From: Aurantimonas sp. 22II-16-19i
GTDB taxonomy: Bacteria; Pseudomonadota; Alphaproteobacteria; Rhizobiales; Rhizobiaceae
DNA length: 44,735 bases
Reading direction: 5' to 3'
NCBI RefSeq assembly: GCF_002088275.1
Contig: NZ_AQQS01000044.1
Location: 1-44,735, forward strand
Numbering within the stretch: position 1 is the stretch's first letter; the number at the start of each line of letters is the position of its first letter. Positions 25,947 to 34,501 of this stretch are shown piece by piece. Under the pieces are notes generated by a model, which worked only from the letters and a program-made list of their open reading frames with translations, was not told the origin of the DNA and made no database searches. A program made the translations under genes and the position numbers.

Positions 25947-28033
25947 CAGCCGTTCAGCTTCTTGGAAATGTCGGAAAGCCGCGGCCGAGGCGCGGCCGGG
26001 GACGTTAAAGGGCGGGCGAACGGGCTTTCGTCGGCCGCGGAGAAGAGATCGTCGTCTGCGGTGACGCCGTGGACGGAGACCAGAAGGTCGGCCCAGCGGT
26101 CGATCGTCAGCGCCCGCTTCTTTTCGAGATATGACGCGATGGCCAGAGCATAGACCGTCGCGTCGAACCAATCGTTCTTGCGACCCGGGATCTGCTTCCA
26201 CTGCCGCTGCGCACTGGCGCTGACGAGCCGGGAGCGCCGGCCCTTGGCATTCTTGACGGTTTCGTCCGGATCGACGAGCCGTTCGGCCGTCAGCTCCTGC
26301 GCAAAACCTTCGTCGCAGAGTTCGGCAGGCATCATGATGGTGTTGCGAGGATAGGCGCCATCGGCGCCCGGACCCTGGACGAAATTGGCAAGACCCGCGA
26401 CGAGTTCGGTCTTCACGTCGTAGAGGCCGATGGGGTAGCCGAGAACGCTCGCGACGATGCGTCCGCGGTGATCCTTGATCTCGCGCTTCTTCGGCGTGCC
26501 AACCCAGGGGCGGCCGGGTTGATGCAGTCCGTCGACGGGCAGAATGCCGGGGCGGCTCGCGCAGAAGCGATAGACCCTGTCGGTCGCAAAACCGCTGTCG
26601 ATTGCGGACAGATCGATGCCCTTGCGACCACTGCCCGCCGTCGGGTAGTCGCGCTGCAAGGCGTCGGCAAGTGCGATCCACGGTTCGTCGCTGCGGGTCG
26701 GATCGCCTTCGAAGACATGGCGGTCGATCAGCCATCGCTGGCCTCGTGCGCCGATGGCATAGACGAGCCATTTGATCCCGTAGCCCTGCACGTCGGCGGC
26801 CGATACGACGATGCCGGCCTGGGACGGGACGCGTCGCGCTTCGAAGGGCTTGAGCCGCGTCGCCTCGACGATCGCTTCCCAGTCGATCGTCAACCCGCCC
26901 GGATCGTAGGGCTCGGCGAGATCCTGCTGCATGAAGACGCGCAGCTTGGTCGTGTCGCCCTCGGCGGCTTCGGCGCGATCCGCGATATCGCCGAAGCGCT
27001 CCTTCGGTGCGTAGGCTGCCCAAAGATGGTAGCTCGGCTGCCATCCGCGGCAGCGCCCCTCGCACGGTTCGCACCGGAAGCGGAGGATCTCGTTCGCCGC
27101 GATCACCTGGGGAACCGGTGCTTCGCCTGCCCTGACCCGCGTCGCGATCCAGTGACCGCCCGCCAGCATCTCGGCCTTGTGCCCGTCGACGATCTTGCCA
27201 TCGCATGAGAGGCATCGCAGATGCGCCGGCCCATCCTCATCCGCGTTGCGCAGCTGCTCGAAGACGAGCGGCTGGTAGGTTCCGCAATGCGGGCATGGCA
27301 CATAGAAGTACCGGCGATCGCCGGCCTCGAAGTCCGAAGTGATCGCGCAATCACCGGCGAGGCCGGGCGTCGAGCCCTGCCATTCCTTGGCCAGATCACC
27401 ATACATCTTCTGCCGCGCCCGCGCCTGGTCGCGCGGCGAACCTCGACCGTCGACGTCCAGCGGATAGCCAGTCACCTCGTCCATCGCCAGATACTTGATC
27501 GAGACCATCTGCAGGCCCTTCGATGAGCCGGCATTGACGATCTGGGCAAAGCCGCCGGCGAACCGTTTGAAGGCTGTCGTTGATCCTTCCTCATCCCGGC
27601 TGTTGGCCGGCTTGACCTTGTGGCGAATGCGCGGGCTGGCGTCGATGGTCGGCTGCAGCTTGATCCGGTTGAACTTCGTCGCTTCCTCGAGCGTCGGAAG
27701 GACGATCATCATCGAGCCAGGGGACTGGTCGACGATGTAGCCGAACCAGTTTTCGATCGCCGTCGACTTGCCGAGCTGCGCCGCCCAGCGGCAGGTGACG
27801 CGCCGGGCCGGATGATCCGGATGCAGGCAATCCTGCGGCTCGCGCAGATACGGGACGCGCGCCGTTCGAAACGGTCCTGGCCAGGGGGAGCCTGACTCCG
27901 GAGACACGACACGATGCCGGTCTGCCCATTCCGAGATCGTCAGCTCGTCCACCGGCCGCGAGGCCGAGGCGAGCGCATCCAGCAGCACGGCCGCGCCATG
28001 TGGCAGATCCGGGAAGGTCTCGCGAATTCCCAC
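25946..28033 (-). CDS. Terminase large subunit (phage_GpA / lambda gpA family)
   Basis: A 695-residue packaging motor. ATPase part: a divergent P-loop at residues 83-91 (Trp-Ala-Ala-Gln-Leu-Gly-Lys-Ser-Thr) and a Walker B at 171-176 (Tyr-Leu-Ala-Met-Asp-Glu). A zinc-binding pair follows (C237, C240 and C264, C267). The C-terminal nuclease part shows candidate acidic residues D404 (SAADVQ) and D469 (SAIDSG). Start is GTG 28033, seven bases after the small subunit stop; no strong Shine-Dalgarno site precedes it, which suggests coupling. It cuts concatemers at cos and packages DNA. Confidence 0.94.
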   Translation of the reverse strand: MGIRETFPDLPHGAAVLLDALASASRPVDELTISEWADRHRVVSPESGSPWPGPFRTARVPYLREPQDCLHPDHPARRVTCRWAAQLGKSTAIENWFGYIVDQSPGSMMIVLPTLEEATKFNRIKLQPTIDASPRIRHKVKPANSRDEEGSTTAFKRFAGGFAQIVNAGSSKGLQMVSIKYLAMDEVTGYPLDVDGRGSPRDQARARQKMYGDLAKEWQGSTPGLAGDCAITSDFEAGDRRYFYVPCPHCGTYQPLVFEQLRNADEDGPAHLRCLSCDGKIVDGHKAEMLAGGHWIATRVRAGEAPVPQVIAANEILRFRCEPCEGRCRGWQPSYHLWAAYAPKERFGDIADRAEAAEGDTTKLRVFMQQDLAEPYDPGGLTIDWEAIVEATRLKPFEARRVPSQAGIVVSAADVQGYGIKWLVYAIGARGQRWLIDRHVFEGDPTRSDEPWIALADALQRDYPTAGSGRKGIDLSAIDSGFATDRVYRFCASRPGILPVDGLHQPGRPWVGTPKKREIKDHRGRIVASVLGYPIGLYDVKTELVAGLANFVQGPGADGAYPRNTIMMPAELCDEGFAQELTAERLVDPDETVKNAKGRRSRLVSASAQRQWKQIPGRKNDWFDATVYALAIASYLEKKRALTIDRWADLLVSVHGVTADDDLFSAADESPFARPLTSPAAPRPRLSDISKKLNG

Positions 28034-28039
28034 AGTGGC

Positions 28040-28693
28040 CTACTGCAGCAACCCGGCCGACGCCGCCGGCCCATCCGAAGCCCCGTCCGCCTGGTCGGCC
28101 GCCGTCGCATCGACCTCGCGCCGGAAGCGATCAAGGCCGTCGAGGACGTCTCGATGGAACGAATCCAGCCCCTTGCGCGCAAAGGATTTCAACGCGCTGC
28201 GGACAGTCCGCTCGTCCCAGCCGTATCGCAGCGACAGGTCGCTCGCCTCGCTCTCGACGGACCTGTCGAAAGCGTTCCGCATGCGGCCGATCGCGTCCCT
28301 GCCCATTTCGTCGACCTCGGCCGTCGGGGTCAGTTCACGCTTGCGGCGGGCGAGGTTCAGCTCGCGATCCTGTGCCTGCGCTGCGATGTTGCGCGCCGCC
28401 CAGTCCGCTTGGCTGCCGCCGAAGCGCTTGTCGGCGGTCGGCGTGGCCGACGGTTTGCCTCCGTCGCGCCCGCGCCCCTCGTCGACGAGCCTGATGTTTT
28501 CGCTGCGATGGGCGCGGACGGCCTCGAAGTCGACGAGTGTCGACTTCCCCGATTCCCGCTTCTGAAGCGCATCGCCATGTTGATCGAGATATCGCGACAA
28601 TGTCGACCGATCGACGCCCAGACGCCGAGATGCCTCTGTGATCGAGACCCAGTCGCCGGCATTCGGCGCACTGAAGCGCTCATGATCCGTCAC
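28040..28693 (-). CDS. Terminase small subunit-like DNA-binding protein
   Basis: A 217-residue protein. GTG at 28693 is preferred because GGGAGG lies seven bases upstream; the frame extends to 28786 without such a site. Residues about 14-45 form a helix-turn-helix (SITEASRRLGVDRSTLSRYL), then a basic segment (KRESGKSTLVD) and a long charged helix (AAQAQDRELNLARRKREL). This HTH plus helix-rich order is typical of Nu1-like small subunits, which bind cos and guide the large subunit. The place directly upstream of the large subunit supports this. Confidence 0.8.
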   Translation of the reverse strand: MTDHERFSAPNAGDWVSITEASRRLGVDRSTLSRYLDQHGDALQKRESGKSTLVDFEAVRAHRSENIRLVDEGRGRDGGKPSATPTADKRFGGSQADWAARNIAAQAQDRELNLARRKRELTPTAEVDEMGRDAIGRMRNAFDRSVESEASDLSLRYGWDERTVRSALKSFARKGLDSFHRDVLDGLDRFRREVDATAADQADGASDGPAASAGLLQ

Positions 28694-29078
28694 TGTCGCC
28701 TCCCTCGCACCATGTGCCGCCAACCTGTGATCATGAAGTGCCGCGGCCGCAGTGAGACCGGTTTCGTGCATGCATGCGTGCGTCACGTGTGGTACGTGTA
28801 CCGCTTTCCGCCCCGCCCACTACCGAACCTGTACGGCTAAAGCCGACTGTCCGGCTTCATTTGCTGCAGGAGGAACCTTACCCGGGGGGAGCCCCAGCAA
28901 GCCGGCGTTGAGGCGAGCCGCAGCTTCAGGCGGGCAAGACGCCCCATACCCCTTAAACGCAGAAGGGCCCGCCAAAGCGAGCCCATAAACCTCCCTAGCG
29001 CCGGGTGACGATCTCCCGACTATTGCCCCGGCGAGTCACATGGCCGCTCAGAACAGGCATTCTCCGTCGCGAGTGAAG
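28694..29078 (-). other. Intergenic region upstream of terminase; candidate cos region
   Basis: About 385 bases without a convincing gene. It contains an alternating purine-pyrimidine tract near 28765-28801, a GC-rich stretch near 28877-28895, and a hairpin at 28965-28984. In lambda-type phages with a GpA/Nu1 terminase, cos and its binding sites lie at this spot, so a packaging site is expected here. No sequence match to a known cos was recognised. Confidence 0.3.
28965..28984 (-). terminator. Possible terminator or RNA hairpin downstream of the NusG-like gene
   Basis: GGGCTCGC pairs with GCGGGCCC with one mismatch (7 of 8 pairs) and a 4-base loop. The bases after it on the minus strand (TTCTGCG) are a poor T-run, so a strong intrinsic terminator is unlikely; a processing or packaging structure is an alternative. 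Confidence 0.3.
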
Positions 29079-29630
29079 CTAGGCGACGCGATCGAGCGCG
29101 TCAACAGGCACACTCACCTCGTTCATGCCGCCGAAGACGGATATCAACAGGCGGATCGCCTTGCGGCTGTCCGCATCCACCACCTGCCCCACGAAACCGG
29201 AGAACGGCCCGGTCGCGATCCGTGCGTCGTCGCCTTCCTTGAAACCATGCCGTCCGCTCGCCCGCTGCCGCCGCGCGCTCTCGAAACGCAGCCGGTTCTC
29301 CGTTTCGGCCAGCTGCAATGCCTCCACCTCGTCAAACGGTAGAGCCTTCGGCGTGCCGTCGACGCCGAGCACGCCCTTCACCCCATGGCACTCGCGCACC
29401 AGGCCCCAATGTCGGCGCGCCGGATCGGAAGGCATCATCAGGAAGACATAGCCGACGAGCAGAGGAAATGTCCGCTCGATCGTCTTCTTCGTGCGATGAT
29501 GGACGATCAGCTTGCGCCCCTTCGGCAGATAGGCCTCAAAGCCCCTCGCCCCGAGCGTGACGATCGCCCGGTCCTCGCAGCGCGGATTGGTCCGCACCGC
29601 GAACCACTCCGCACCGGCGCCATAGATCAC
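29079..29630 (-). CDS. NusG/RfaH-like transcription antitermination protein
   Basis: A 183-residue protein with the two NusG parts. The NGN domain: Glu-Trp-Phe-Ala-Val-Arg-Thr-Asn-Pro-Arg at 8-17, then GFEAYLPKGRKLIVHHRT near 30-47 and PLLVGYVFLMM near 56-66. The C-terminal KOW domain begins at FKEGDDARIATGPFSGFVGQ near 129-148. Start GTG 29630 is the only usual start before the NGN core, although the frame is open further upstream without start codons. The gene sits alone between replication and packaging genes, where a late-transcription regulator is expected. It would bind RNA polymerase and suppress pausing or termination in the structural operon. Confidence 0.88.
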   Translation of the reverse strand: MIYGAGAEWFAVRTNPRCEDRAIVTLGARGFEAYLPKGRKLIVHHRTKKTIERTFPLLVGYVFLMMPSDPARRHWGLVRECHGVKGVLGVDGTPKALPFDEVEALQLAETENRLRFESARRQRASGRHGFKEGDDARIATGPFSGFVGQVVDADSRKAIRLLISVFGGMNEVSVPVDALDRVA

Positions 29631-30088
29631 CGCCGGAGCGGCCTTTGCCGGCGCCGACCACGCCCCATTGCCCTGCAGAAACGCCTCTTGGGCAGCTAGG
29701 GAAGGAAGCTTTGCCCGGTTCGTGCTTGCTGCCCATCGTTCCAGTTTTCTAATCCTTTGTTTTATATCAGATATTTCTGTTCTTGGGTCGCTAGGGCGGC
29801 TAGGGAGGCAAGTCTCACCCTACGTATGAGAGACGATTATCCTCTCTCGTCGCCGGCCTCTTTCCTCACGCGCGCATATGCGTGACGCGAGACCTTGCCT
29901 CCCTAGCCGCCCTAGCGACCCAATCCCCTGCGCCGCAGGCCCTCCCGAACCCTCCGCATTGGGCAGCAAGCGGCATGGCCACCTCGCTTGCGTCCCTAGC
30001 TGCCCATTTTGGCGCCGGGGCGGGCAGCCAGGTCCGCGCCATCTCTCGGCGGCCAAGCGTTTTTCGGGAGGTGCGGAGGCGCGCATGA
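29631..30088. other. Intergenic region between replication and late genes
   Basis: 458 bases between two leftward genes. It holds the nested inverted repeats at 29688-30006 and an AT-rich stretch at 29750-29785 that includes a TATAAA-like hexamer on the minus strand, a possible late promoter. Short frames on both strands cross it, but their codons follow the inverted repeats and none is convincing. Confidence 0.5.
29688..30006. repeat. Nested inverted repeat cluster with CTAG-containing cores
   Basis: A perfect 30-bp inverted repeat (29783-29812 and 29894-29923) is nested inside a 14-bp pair (29689-29702, TGGGCAGCTAGGGA, with 29993-30006) and a 12-bp pair (29724-29735 with 29960-29971). The cores repeat the pattern CCCTAGCNGCCC, giving six CTAG tetramers in about 320 bases. 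As RNA on the minus strand it could form a very long branched hairpin. Confidence 0.9.
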
Positions 30089-31879
30089 TCAATCCCGCGG
30101 CGCAAATTCGCGGCCTATCGGCGCGCCGAGGTCCGGCCCGCCGCGAAAGGCGTCCTTGATCCGGATGCCGGCATAGACGGTGCCACCGCTCTTCATCCGC
30201 ACGAATTGCCGCATGCGCCCGTCCGGGCTCTTCCAGGCCTGCTTGGCCTTGTCCGGCAGCCGCCGGTTGAAGGTGGCCGCGCCATAGGGCGTCAGTCCCT
30301 CGCGCTGGGAAAAGCGGATATAGGCCTCGTGCATTTCGCCGGGCGTCACCCGGTCGCCCGGCTCGCCGGTCACCTCGCAGCCACCGCGCACGAACGCCCC
30401 GACCGGGTCGGAATCCTCCCGGTGCTCCTGCACAGCGGTCAAAAGCTCGTCGGGCGGATGCAGCCCGTCGAGGGTCAGATATTCCAGCGCGCCGGCGATC
30501 ATCCAGGCGAGAATGCCGTTGCGTTCGGCGAGCAGCTTGTCGGGCAGCGAGCGGTCCCGCTCGGCGGCGGGGATCTGCACCGGCCATTCGAACAGATGGA
30601 CGCGCCGCCAGATCCCGTCGTCGTCGCCCCGGATGATCGGCTTGTGATTGCCGGTGATGACGAATTTCGCCTTGATGGTGATCTCGACGAAGTCCTGATG
30701 CAGCTTGCGCACGGCGATCTTGTCGTCGCCGGTGAGAAGCTTGATCAGCCCTTCCTTCAGCCGCGCCGTCTCGTCGCCTTCCGAGGCGAAACAGGCATAG
30801 GCGCCGTTCAGCCGGGCGAGATCGGGCGTCGCGTCCGCCCCGCCCCGCCGCACATCGCCGGTAAAGCTCTCGATGCCGAGCGTCACGGCATAGTCGGACA
30901 GGATCTTGCCGACGACGTCGGTGAAGGTCGATTTGCCGTTGGCGCCGATGCCGTAGAAGAAGGCGATCACCTGCTCGCCGGTCAGACCGGTCAGCATGTA
31001 GCCGGCGAGCCGTCTGAGATAGGCCCGCATGCGAAGGTCCGGCTGCACCCGGTGCAGAAATTCGATGAAGGTCGGCGCCAGCTGGTGCGCCATCACGTCG
31101 AGCTCGGCCTCGCTGAGGAGCGCTGGCCCCGGCGTCGCCGCCTCCGGTCCCGAAGGTCCGGAAGTCGGCGCGAAGAACTCCGCCTCGCAGAGCTTGGTGA
31201 TGAAGTCTTGGCGCCGGTGCGCGTCGAGTCGCGCCGCCCAGCGATAGCGCGGATCCTCCGGGCAGCTCTCCTCGTCCTCGACCTTGACGAAGCGCACCGT
31301 CCCGTTCCGGCAGTTCAGAGCCATCGCGTCGCTGTTCATCGTGTCGACGGTGCGCGAGAGATAGGGCTGCGCTTCCTTCAGCATGTTGTCGAGCTTGGCC
31401 GAGTTGCAGGAGGATTTGGCGAATTGCCGCCGCGCCTGCCGGCGCTTTTCCAGCCGCTCGGCGATGTCGTCGCGGGTCTTCACCGCCGCTTCCAGCTTTG
31501 CCCAGGCGCGCTTGGCCTCCGGCCCGGCGTCCGGTCCCGGCCTGCCCCGCTTTCCCATTTCCGCTTCGGCGTCGTCGCCGGCCTCGATGAGCAGCGCCTC
31601 GCCCTCTTCCACCATGATTTCGGTGCATTCAAAGCGGATCTGCTCGGCCGTCTTGTGCGCCAGCGGGCGCACCACGCTGCCGTCCTCGTCCTCGCGCCAG
31701 CGCAGGCCGTCAAAGCCGTGCCAGCCGATCTTGGCGATCGACAGGATGTCCGCGCCGAAGCGATGGCGCAGCCGCCGCCCGTTGCCGATGTCCGTCTCCG
31801 CCTCCCGCGCGCACAAAGCGAGCAGCGACACGCCCTCTTCGCTCTTGTCTGTCATGATGTCCGTGCCTGCGATCGTCAT
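30089..31879 (-). CDS. D5-like replicative helicase/primase-type ATPase
   Basis: A 596-residue protein of the phage D5/P4-alpha helicase class (SF3). Its ATG at 31879 overlaps the methyltransferase stop as ATGA. Residues about 20-250 form a D5_N-type N-terminal region. The P-loop is at 310-318 (Gly-Ile-Gly-Ala-Asn-Gly-Lys-Ser-Thr), followed by a Walker B-like stretch (YACFASEGDE) and sensor motif (KFVITGNHKP) and an Arg pair in DDDGIWRRVHLFEWP. The C-terminus has a winged-helix-like domain. It works with the separate CHC2/Toprim primase encoded upstream to unwind phage DNA. Confidence 0.92.
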   Translation of the reverse strand: MTIAGTDIMTDKSEEGVSLLALCAREAETDIGNGRRLRHRFGADILSIAKIGWHGFDGLRWREDEDGSVVRPLAHKTAEQIRFECTEIMVEEGEALLIEAGDDAEAEMGKRGRPGPDAGPEAKRAWAKLEAAVKTRDDIAERLEKRRQARRQFAKSSCNSAKLDNMLKEAQPYLSRTVDTMNSDAMALNCRNGTVRFVKVEDEESCPEDPRYRWAARLDAHRRQDFITKLCEAEFFAPTSGPSGPEAATPGPALLSEAELDVMAHQLAPTFIEFLHRVQPDLRMRAYLRRLAGYMLTGLTGEQVIAFFYGIGANGKSTFTDVVGKILSDYAVTLGIESFTGDVRRGGADATPDLARLNGAYACFASEGDETARLKEGLIKLLTGDDKIAVRKLHQDFVEITIKAKFVITGNHKPIIRGDDDGIWRRVHLFEWPVQIPAAERDRSLPDKLLAERNGILAWMIAGALEYLTLDGLHPPDELLTAVQEHREDSDPVGAFVRGGCEVTGEPGDRVTPGEMHEAYIRFSQREGLTPYGAATFNRRLPDKAKQAWKSPDGRMRQFVRMKSGGTVYAGIRIKDAFRGGPDLGAPIGREFAPRD

Positions 31880-32466
31880 GAGGCCAGCGCCTCGAACTTG
31901 TCGGCCTCGTTGCCGAAGGCGTCCCAGCCCGGCCGTCTCTGGCGGGCGAAGAGGTCCGCCCGCCGCCCGTCGGGGACGAGCCTTTCCACCAGCTGGTAGA
32001 ATTCCTCCGGCTTGCGGGAGTGTTCGCGGGCCAGCCCGTCGAGGGCGGCGTCGGCGAGTGTCTCGACGAGGTTCGGCACCTTGCCCCGCGCTATGCGCGA
32101 TTCGGTGAGGCGGCCGATCAGAAAGGGCTCGCAGACCGAGCGCAGCACGTGCCCGGTGCCCCAGCGCAGCTTGCCGTTCACCGTCCGCTTGGCCCAGACC
32201 CCGCCGGTGACGACGCGCAATCCCCAGCCGGCGAGGATTGCCGCTTGGCGGTCGATGAGCGGCCAGGTCGCCCACATCACCACGACGCCCGCCGGCGTCA
32301 GCAGATCGCCCACGCGCAGAGCCGCGATCTCCGCCAACGTCATCGTCTGATATTGCGCCTCGGGGCTCTTCTCGAGGCCCTTGTCCGAATAGGCTTCCCA
32401 CGGCCATGGTGGATCGATCACCACCAGGTCATAGACGAAGAGCGGCAGGCCGAAGTCGAGGGCCAT
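31876..32466 (-). CDS. MT-A70 family adenine-N6 DNA methyltransferase
   Basis: A 196-residue protein with the catalytic motif Asp-Pro-Pro-Trp at residues 18-21 (VVIDPPWPW), then VVMWAT near 63-68 and a C-terminal DLFARQRRPGWDAFGNEAD motif, the standard MT-A70 order. ATG 32466 was preferred over the GTG one codon earlier. It overlaps the helicase gene, so it belongs to the replication operon. It likely methylates adenine in phage or host DNA, either to evade restriction or to mark replication. Target site unknown. Confidence 0.92.
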   Translation of the reverse strand: MALDFGLPLFVYDLVVIDPPWPWEAYSDKGLEKSPEAQYQTMTLAEIAALRVGDLLTPAGVVVMWATWPLIDRQAAILAGWGLRVVTGGVWAKRTVNGKLRWGTGHVLRSVCEPFLIGRLTESRIARGKVPNLVETLADAALDGLAREHSRKPEEFYQLVERLVPDGRRADLFARQRRPGWDAFGNEADKFEALAS

Positions 32467-32495
32467 CACGCCACGCCCCCTTGGAGATTGACGGA

Positions 32496-33188
32496 ATGCC
32501 CAAGCCCACGCCGGAGATCGGCTTTTACGCCAAGCATGCCGCGCTCATCGCGGCCTTCGGCTTCGGCGGCTTCGTTGCGATGTGGATCTTGGACTATGCA
32601 GTGGTCCGCGCGGATTGGTGCCCCGGTGCGCCGAGCCAGTGCTTCCGCGAATGGGTTGGCGCGCTCAGCGGCTGGGCTGCCGCAGCCGGCGCGCTGTTGG
32701 CGGCGTTTCTCACCCTTCCAGAACTTCGTAGGCAGGCGGCCGAAGCGCGCAGGCAAACGGATTTCGTCGTCGGCGATGCCACACCAGAAATCACCGCGAT
32801 TGCCGGTTTGGGCGCGGAAGAAAGCATCGCGCTGAAAATTACAAACTGGAACCGGCGCGCTATCAAAATGGAGACATTGAAGATACGCTTTACAACCAAC
32901 GCCTGGAAGCTTCATAGCTTCAAATACCCCGCAGACGAGGCAATTGGAGGGGAAAATTACATTTCCTACGTGCCAGAAGATTGGTTTTTTCGTCTCTTCC
33001 TTGATGGTTGGACCGATCGATCGAGATCGCCCCCATCGGTTACAGTTGAAATATTTCTGACAATGGATGATCCAGAAGAAGAAGATGCTGGAGAATCGTA
33101 TATTTCCGTTACATATACTACAGCTGGTAACCCAAACTCGATTCGAGAAATAGTGACGGCCGTCGAGGAATTCCCTCAAATCTGGTAA
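32496..33188 (+). CDS. Two-helix membrane protein, plus-strand cargo, paralogue A
   Basis: A 230-residue protein; ATG 32496 has GGAG nine bases upstream. Two hydrophobic segments (about 15-33 and 53-74) are followed by a cytosolic or periplasmic domain of about 150 residues. The block GALSGWAAAAGALLAAFLTL, Leu-Arg-Arg-Gln, and a later Asn-Trp-Asn-Arg with Met-Glu-Thr-Leu are shared with the protein at 35356-36063. The 3' part of the gene is strikingly AT-rich for this window. It is inserted in reverse between the methyltransferase and primase genes, five bases from the primase stop. This looks like a transferred cargo gene; superinfection exclusion is one possible role. Confidence 0.8.
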   Translation: MPKPTPEIGFYAKHAALIAAFGFGGFVAMWILDYAVVRADWCPGAPSQCFREWVGALSGWAAAAGALLAAFLTLPELRRQAAEARRQTDFVVGDATPEITAIAGLGAEESIALKITNWNRRAIKMETLKIRFTTNAWKLHSFKYPADEAIGGENYISYVPEDWFFRLFLDGWTDRSRSPPSVTVEIFLTMDDPEEEDAGESYISVTYTTAGNPNSIREIVTAVEEFPQIW

Positions 33189-33193
33189 GTTGA

Positions 33194-34450
33194 TCACGCC
33201 GCCACCTCCCCAAAATCCGTCCCCGCCGGCGCCATGACCACCGCCACCGTCCGTCCGCCCCGCTCGTGCCGTCTCGCCCCGCGCTTCATCGCCGCGCGCG
33301 TCGCCACCGGTTCCGAGTCCCCGTCCCCGAGCAGCACCAGCTCGGTGATGTGACCCGGCACCGGCATCGCCACGCTGTCCGGGTCCGGCTCCTGCCCCTG
33401 CACCCACACCGGCCGCTTGCGCCCGGCCGTGTCGCGACGCACCGCGTTCGGATGCCGAAACCGGCTCTCCCGCGTCGCCCCGCCGCACAGATTCCCGAGG
33501 TCGCCGGCGGCGCAATAGAAGGTATTTTCGTCGAACCCCTCGCGCTGGCCGAAGCCGAGAACCGTCTCGATCCCCTCGCCTGCCACCATCCGCCGCGCGG
33601 TCGAGAGCCGCCCGACGAGCGGGATCACCCCGCCAGCCTTTGACCCCCGCATCTTCTTCGTCGGCAGGAACGCGCCCGGCTCCTGGCGGTCGGCGATCGC
33701 CGGGCGGAACTTCGCGGGCGCGTCGAGATCGATCCAGGTCTGATGCAGACCGACAATCCGCCAGCTTCCGGTCTCCGGCACGACGAAGACGGCGACCATC
33801 GCCGGCCCCTCATGCAGCGCCGCGTTCCGCCCCTCGGCATCGCGGCCCCAATAGGTGAGTCTTGGCACGCAGCGCAGATAGGCCGGGTTCACCTGCGAGG
33901 GATCGAGGCCCCGCGCGACGAGATAGCGCTCGGCCTCCGAGCCGAAAAACGCCCCCGCCGCGCTCCAGATATCGAGGCACCGGTCGAGCTCGCGCCGGCG
34001 ATAGAACGCCGCCTCGCTCTCCCGCTGTCGCTCCCGCTCCGCCGCCTCTTCGCGCAGCTGTGCCGCCCGCGCCTCCGCCGCCCGCCGCCGCCGTGCCGCC
34101 TCGGCCAGATCCGCCGCGCTCCTCGCCGGCCCCGGCCGATCCCGCCCGAGCAGCACCTCGCAGGCGTCGAGAAAATCGGCCCCCGTCATCTTCTGATAGA
34201 GCCCGATGGCGTCGCCGCCGCCGCAGCCCCGGCAGTTATAGACGTTCTTGCCCCGATCCATGGAAAACCGGTCGCGACCGCCACAGGCCGGGCACGGCCC
34301 GACATACTTCGCCCCGCCGGGACCCTGCGCCCGGACGCTCTGCCGCGCCGTGCCGATCACCCCGCCGCCGCGCTGGAAGGCCTCGACCACGGAGATCGCC
34401 CGCGCCTCGGCGACGAAGGCGTCCATCTCGCCTGTCCGATCTCCGCTCAT
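33194..34450 (-). CDS. DnaG-type primase with CHC2 zinc finger and Toprim domain
   Basis: A 418-residue protein. The CHC2-like zinc finger has C53, C56, C73 and C76 (CPACGGRDRFS ... YNCRGCGGGD). A charged helix-rich linker follows (about 105-150). The Toprim domain begins near residue 287 with Val-Ala-Gly-Glu-Gly-Ile-Glu-Thr and later has LLGDGDSEP near 375. It makes RNA primers for phage replication, together with the D5-like helicase downstream. It starts the replication operon, which is interrupted by an inverted cargo gene between 32.5 and 33.2 kb. Confidence 0.9.
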   Translation of the reverse strand: MSGDRTGEMDAFVAEARAISVVEAFQRGGGVIGTARQSVRAQGPGGAKYVGPCPACGGRDRFSMDRGKNVYNCRGCGGGDAIGLYQKMTGADFLDACEVLLGRDRPGPARSAADLAEAARRRRAAEARAAQLREEAAERERQRESEAAFYRRRELDRCLDIWSAAGAFFGSEAERYLVARGLDPSQVNPAYLRCVPRLTYWGRDAEGRNAALHEGPAMVAVFVVPETGSWRIVGLHQTWIDLDAPAKFRPAIADRQEPGAFLPTKKMRGSKAGGVIPLVGRLSTARRMVAGEGIETVLGFGQREGFDENTFYCAAGDLGNLCGGATRESRFRHPNAVRRDTAGRKRPVWVQGQEPDPDSVAMPVPGHITELVLLGDGDSEPVATRAAMKRGARRHERGGRTVAVVMAPAGTDFGEVAA

Positions 34451-34501
34451 GCCGCCGCCCGTGCGAAGGTCATCGGGCCGGACGCTCGACGATCACCCGG
34501 A

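Noticed and set aside
29882-30105. Short frames on both strands in the inverted-repeat region (68 and 79 residues)
   Set aside because: Their sequence simply reflects the nested repeats, no ribosome binding site is convincing, and the codon phase differs between repeat arms.
32466-33515. 349-residue minus-strand open frame
   Set aside because: It runs antisense to the plus-strand membrane protein and the start of the AT-rich region; composition (Cys, Phe, Arg runs) is that of a shadow.
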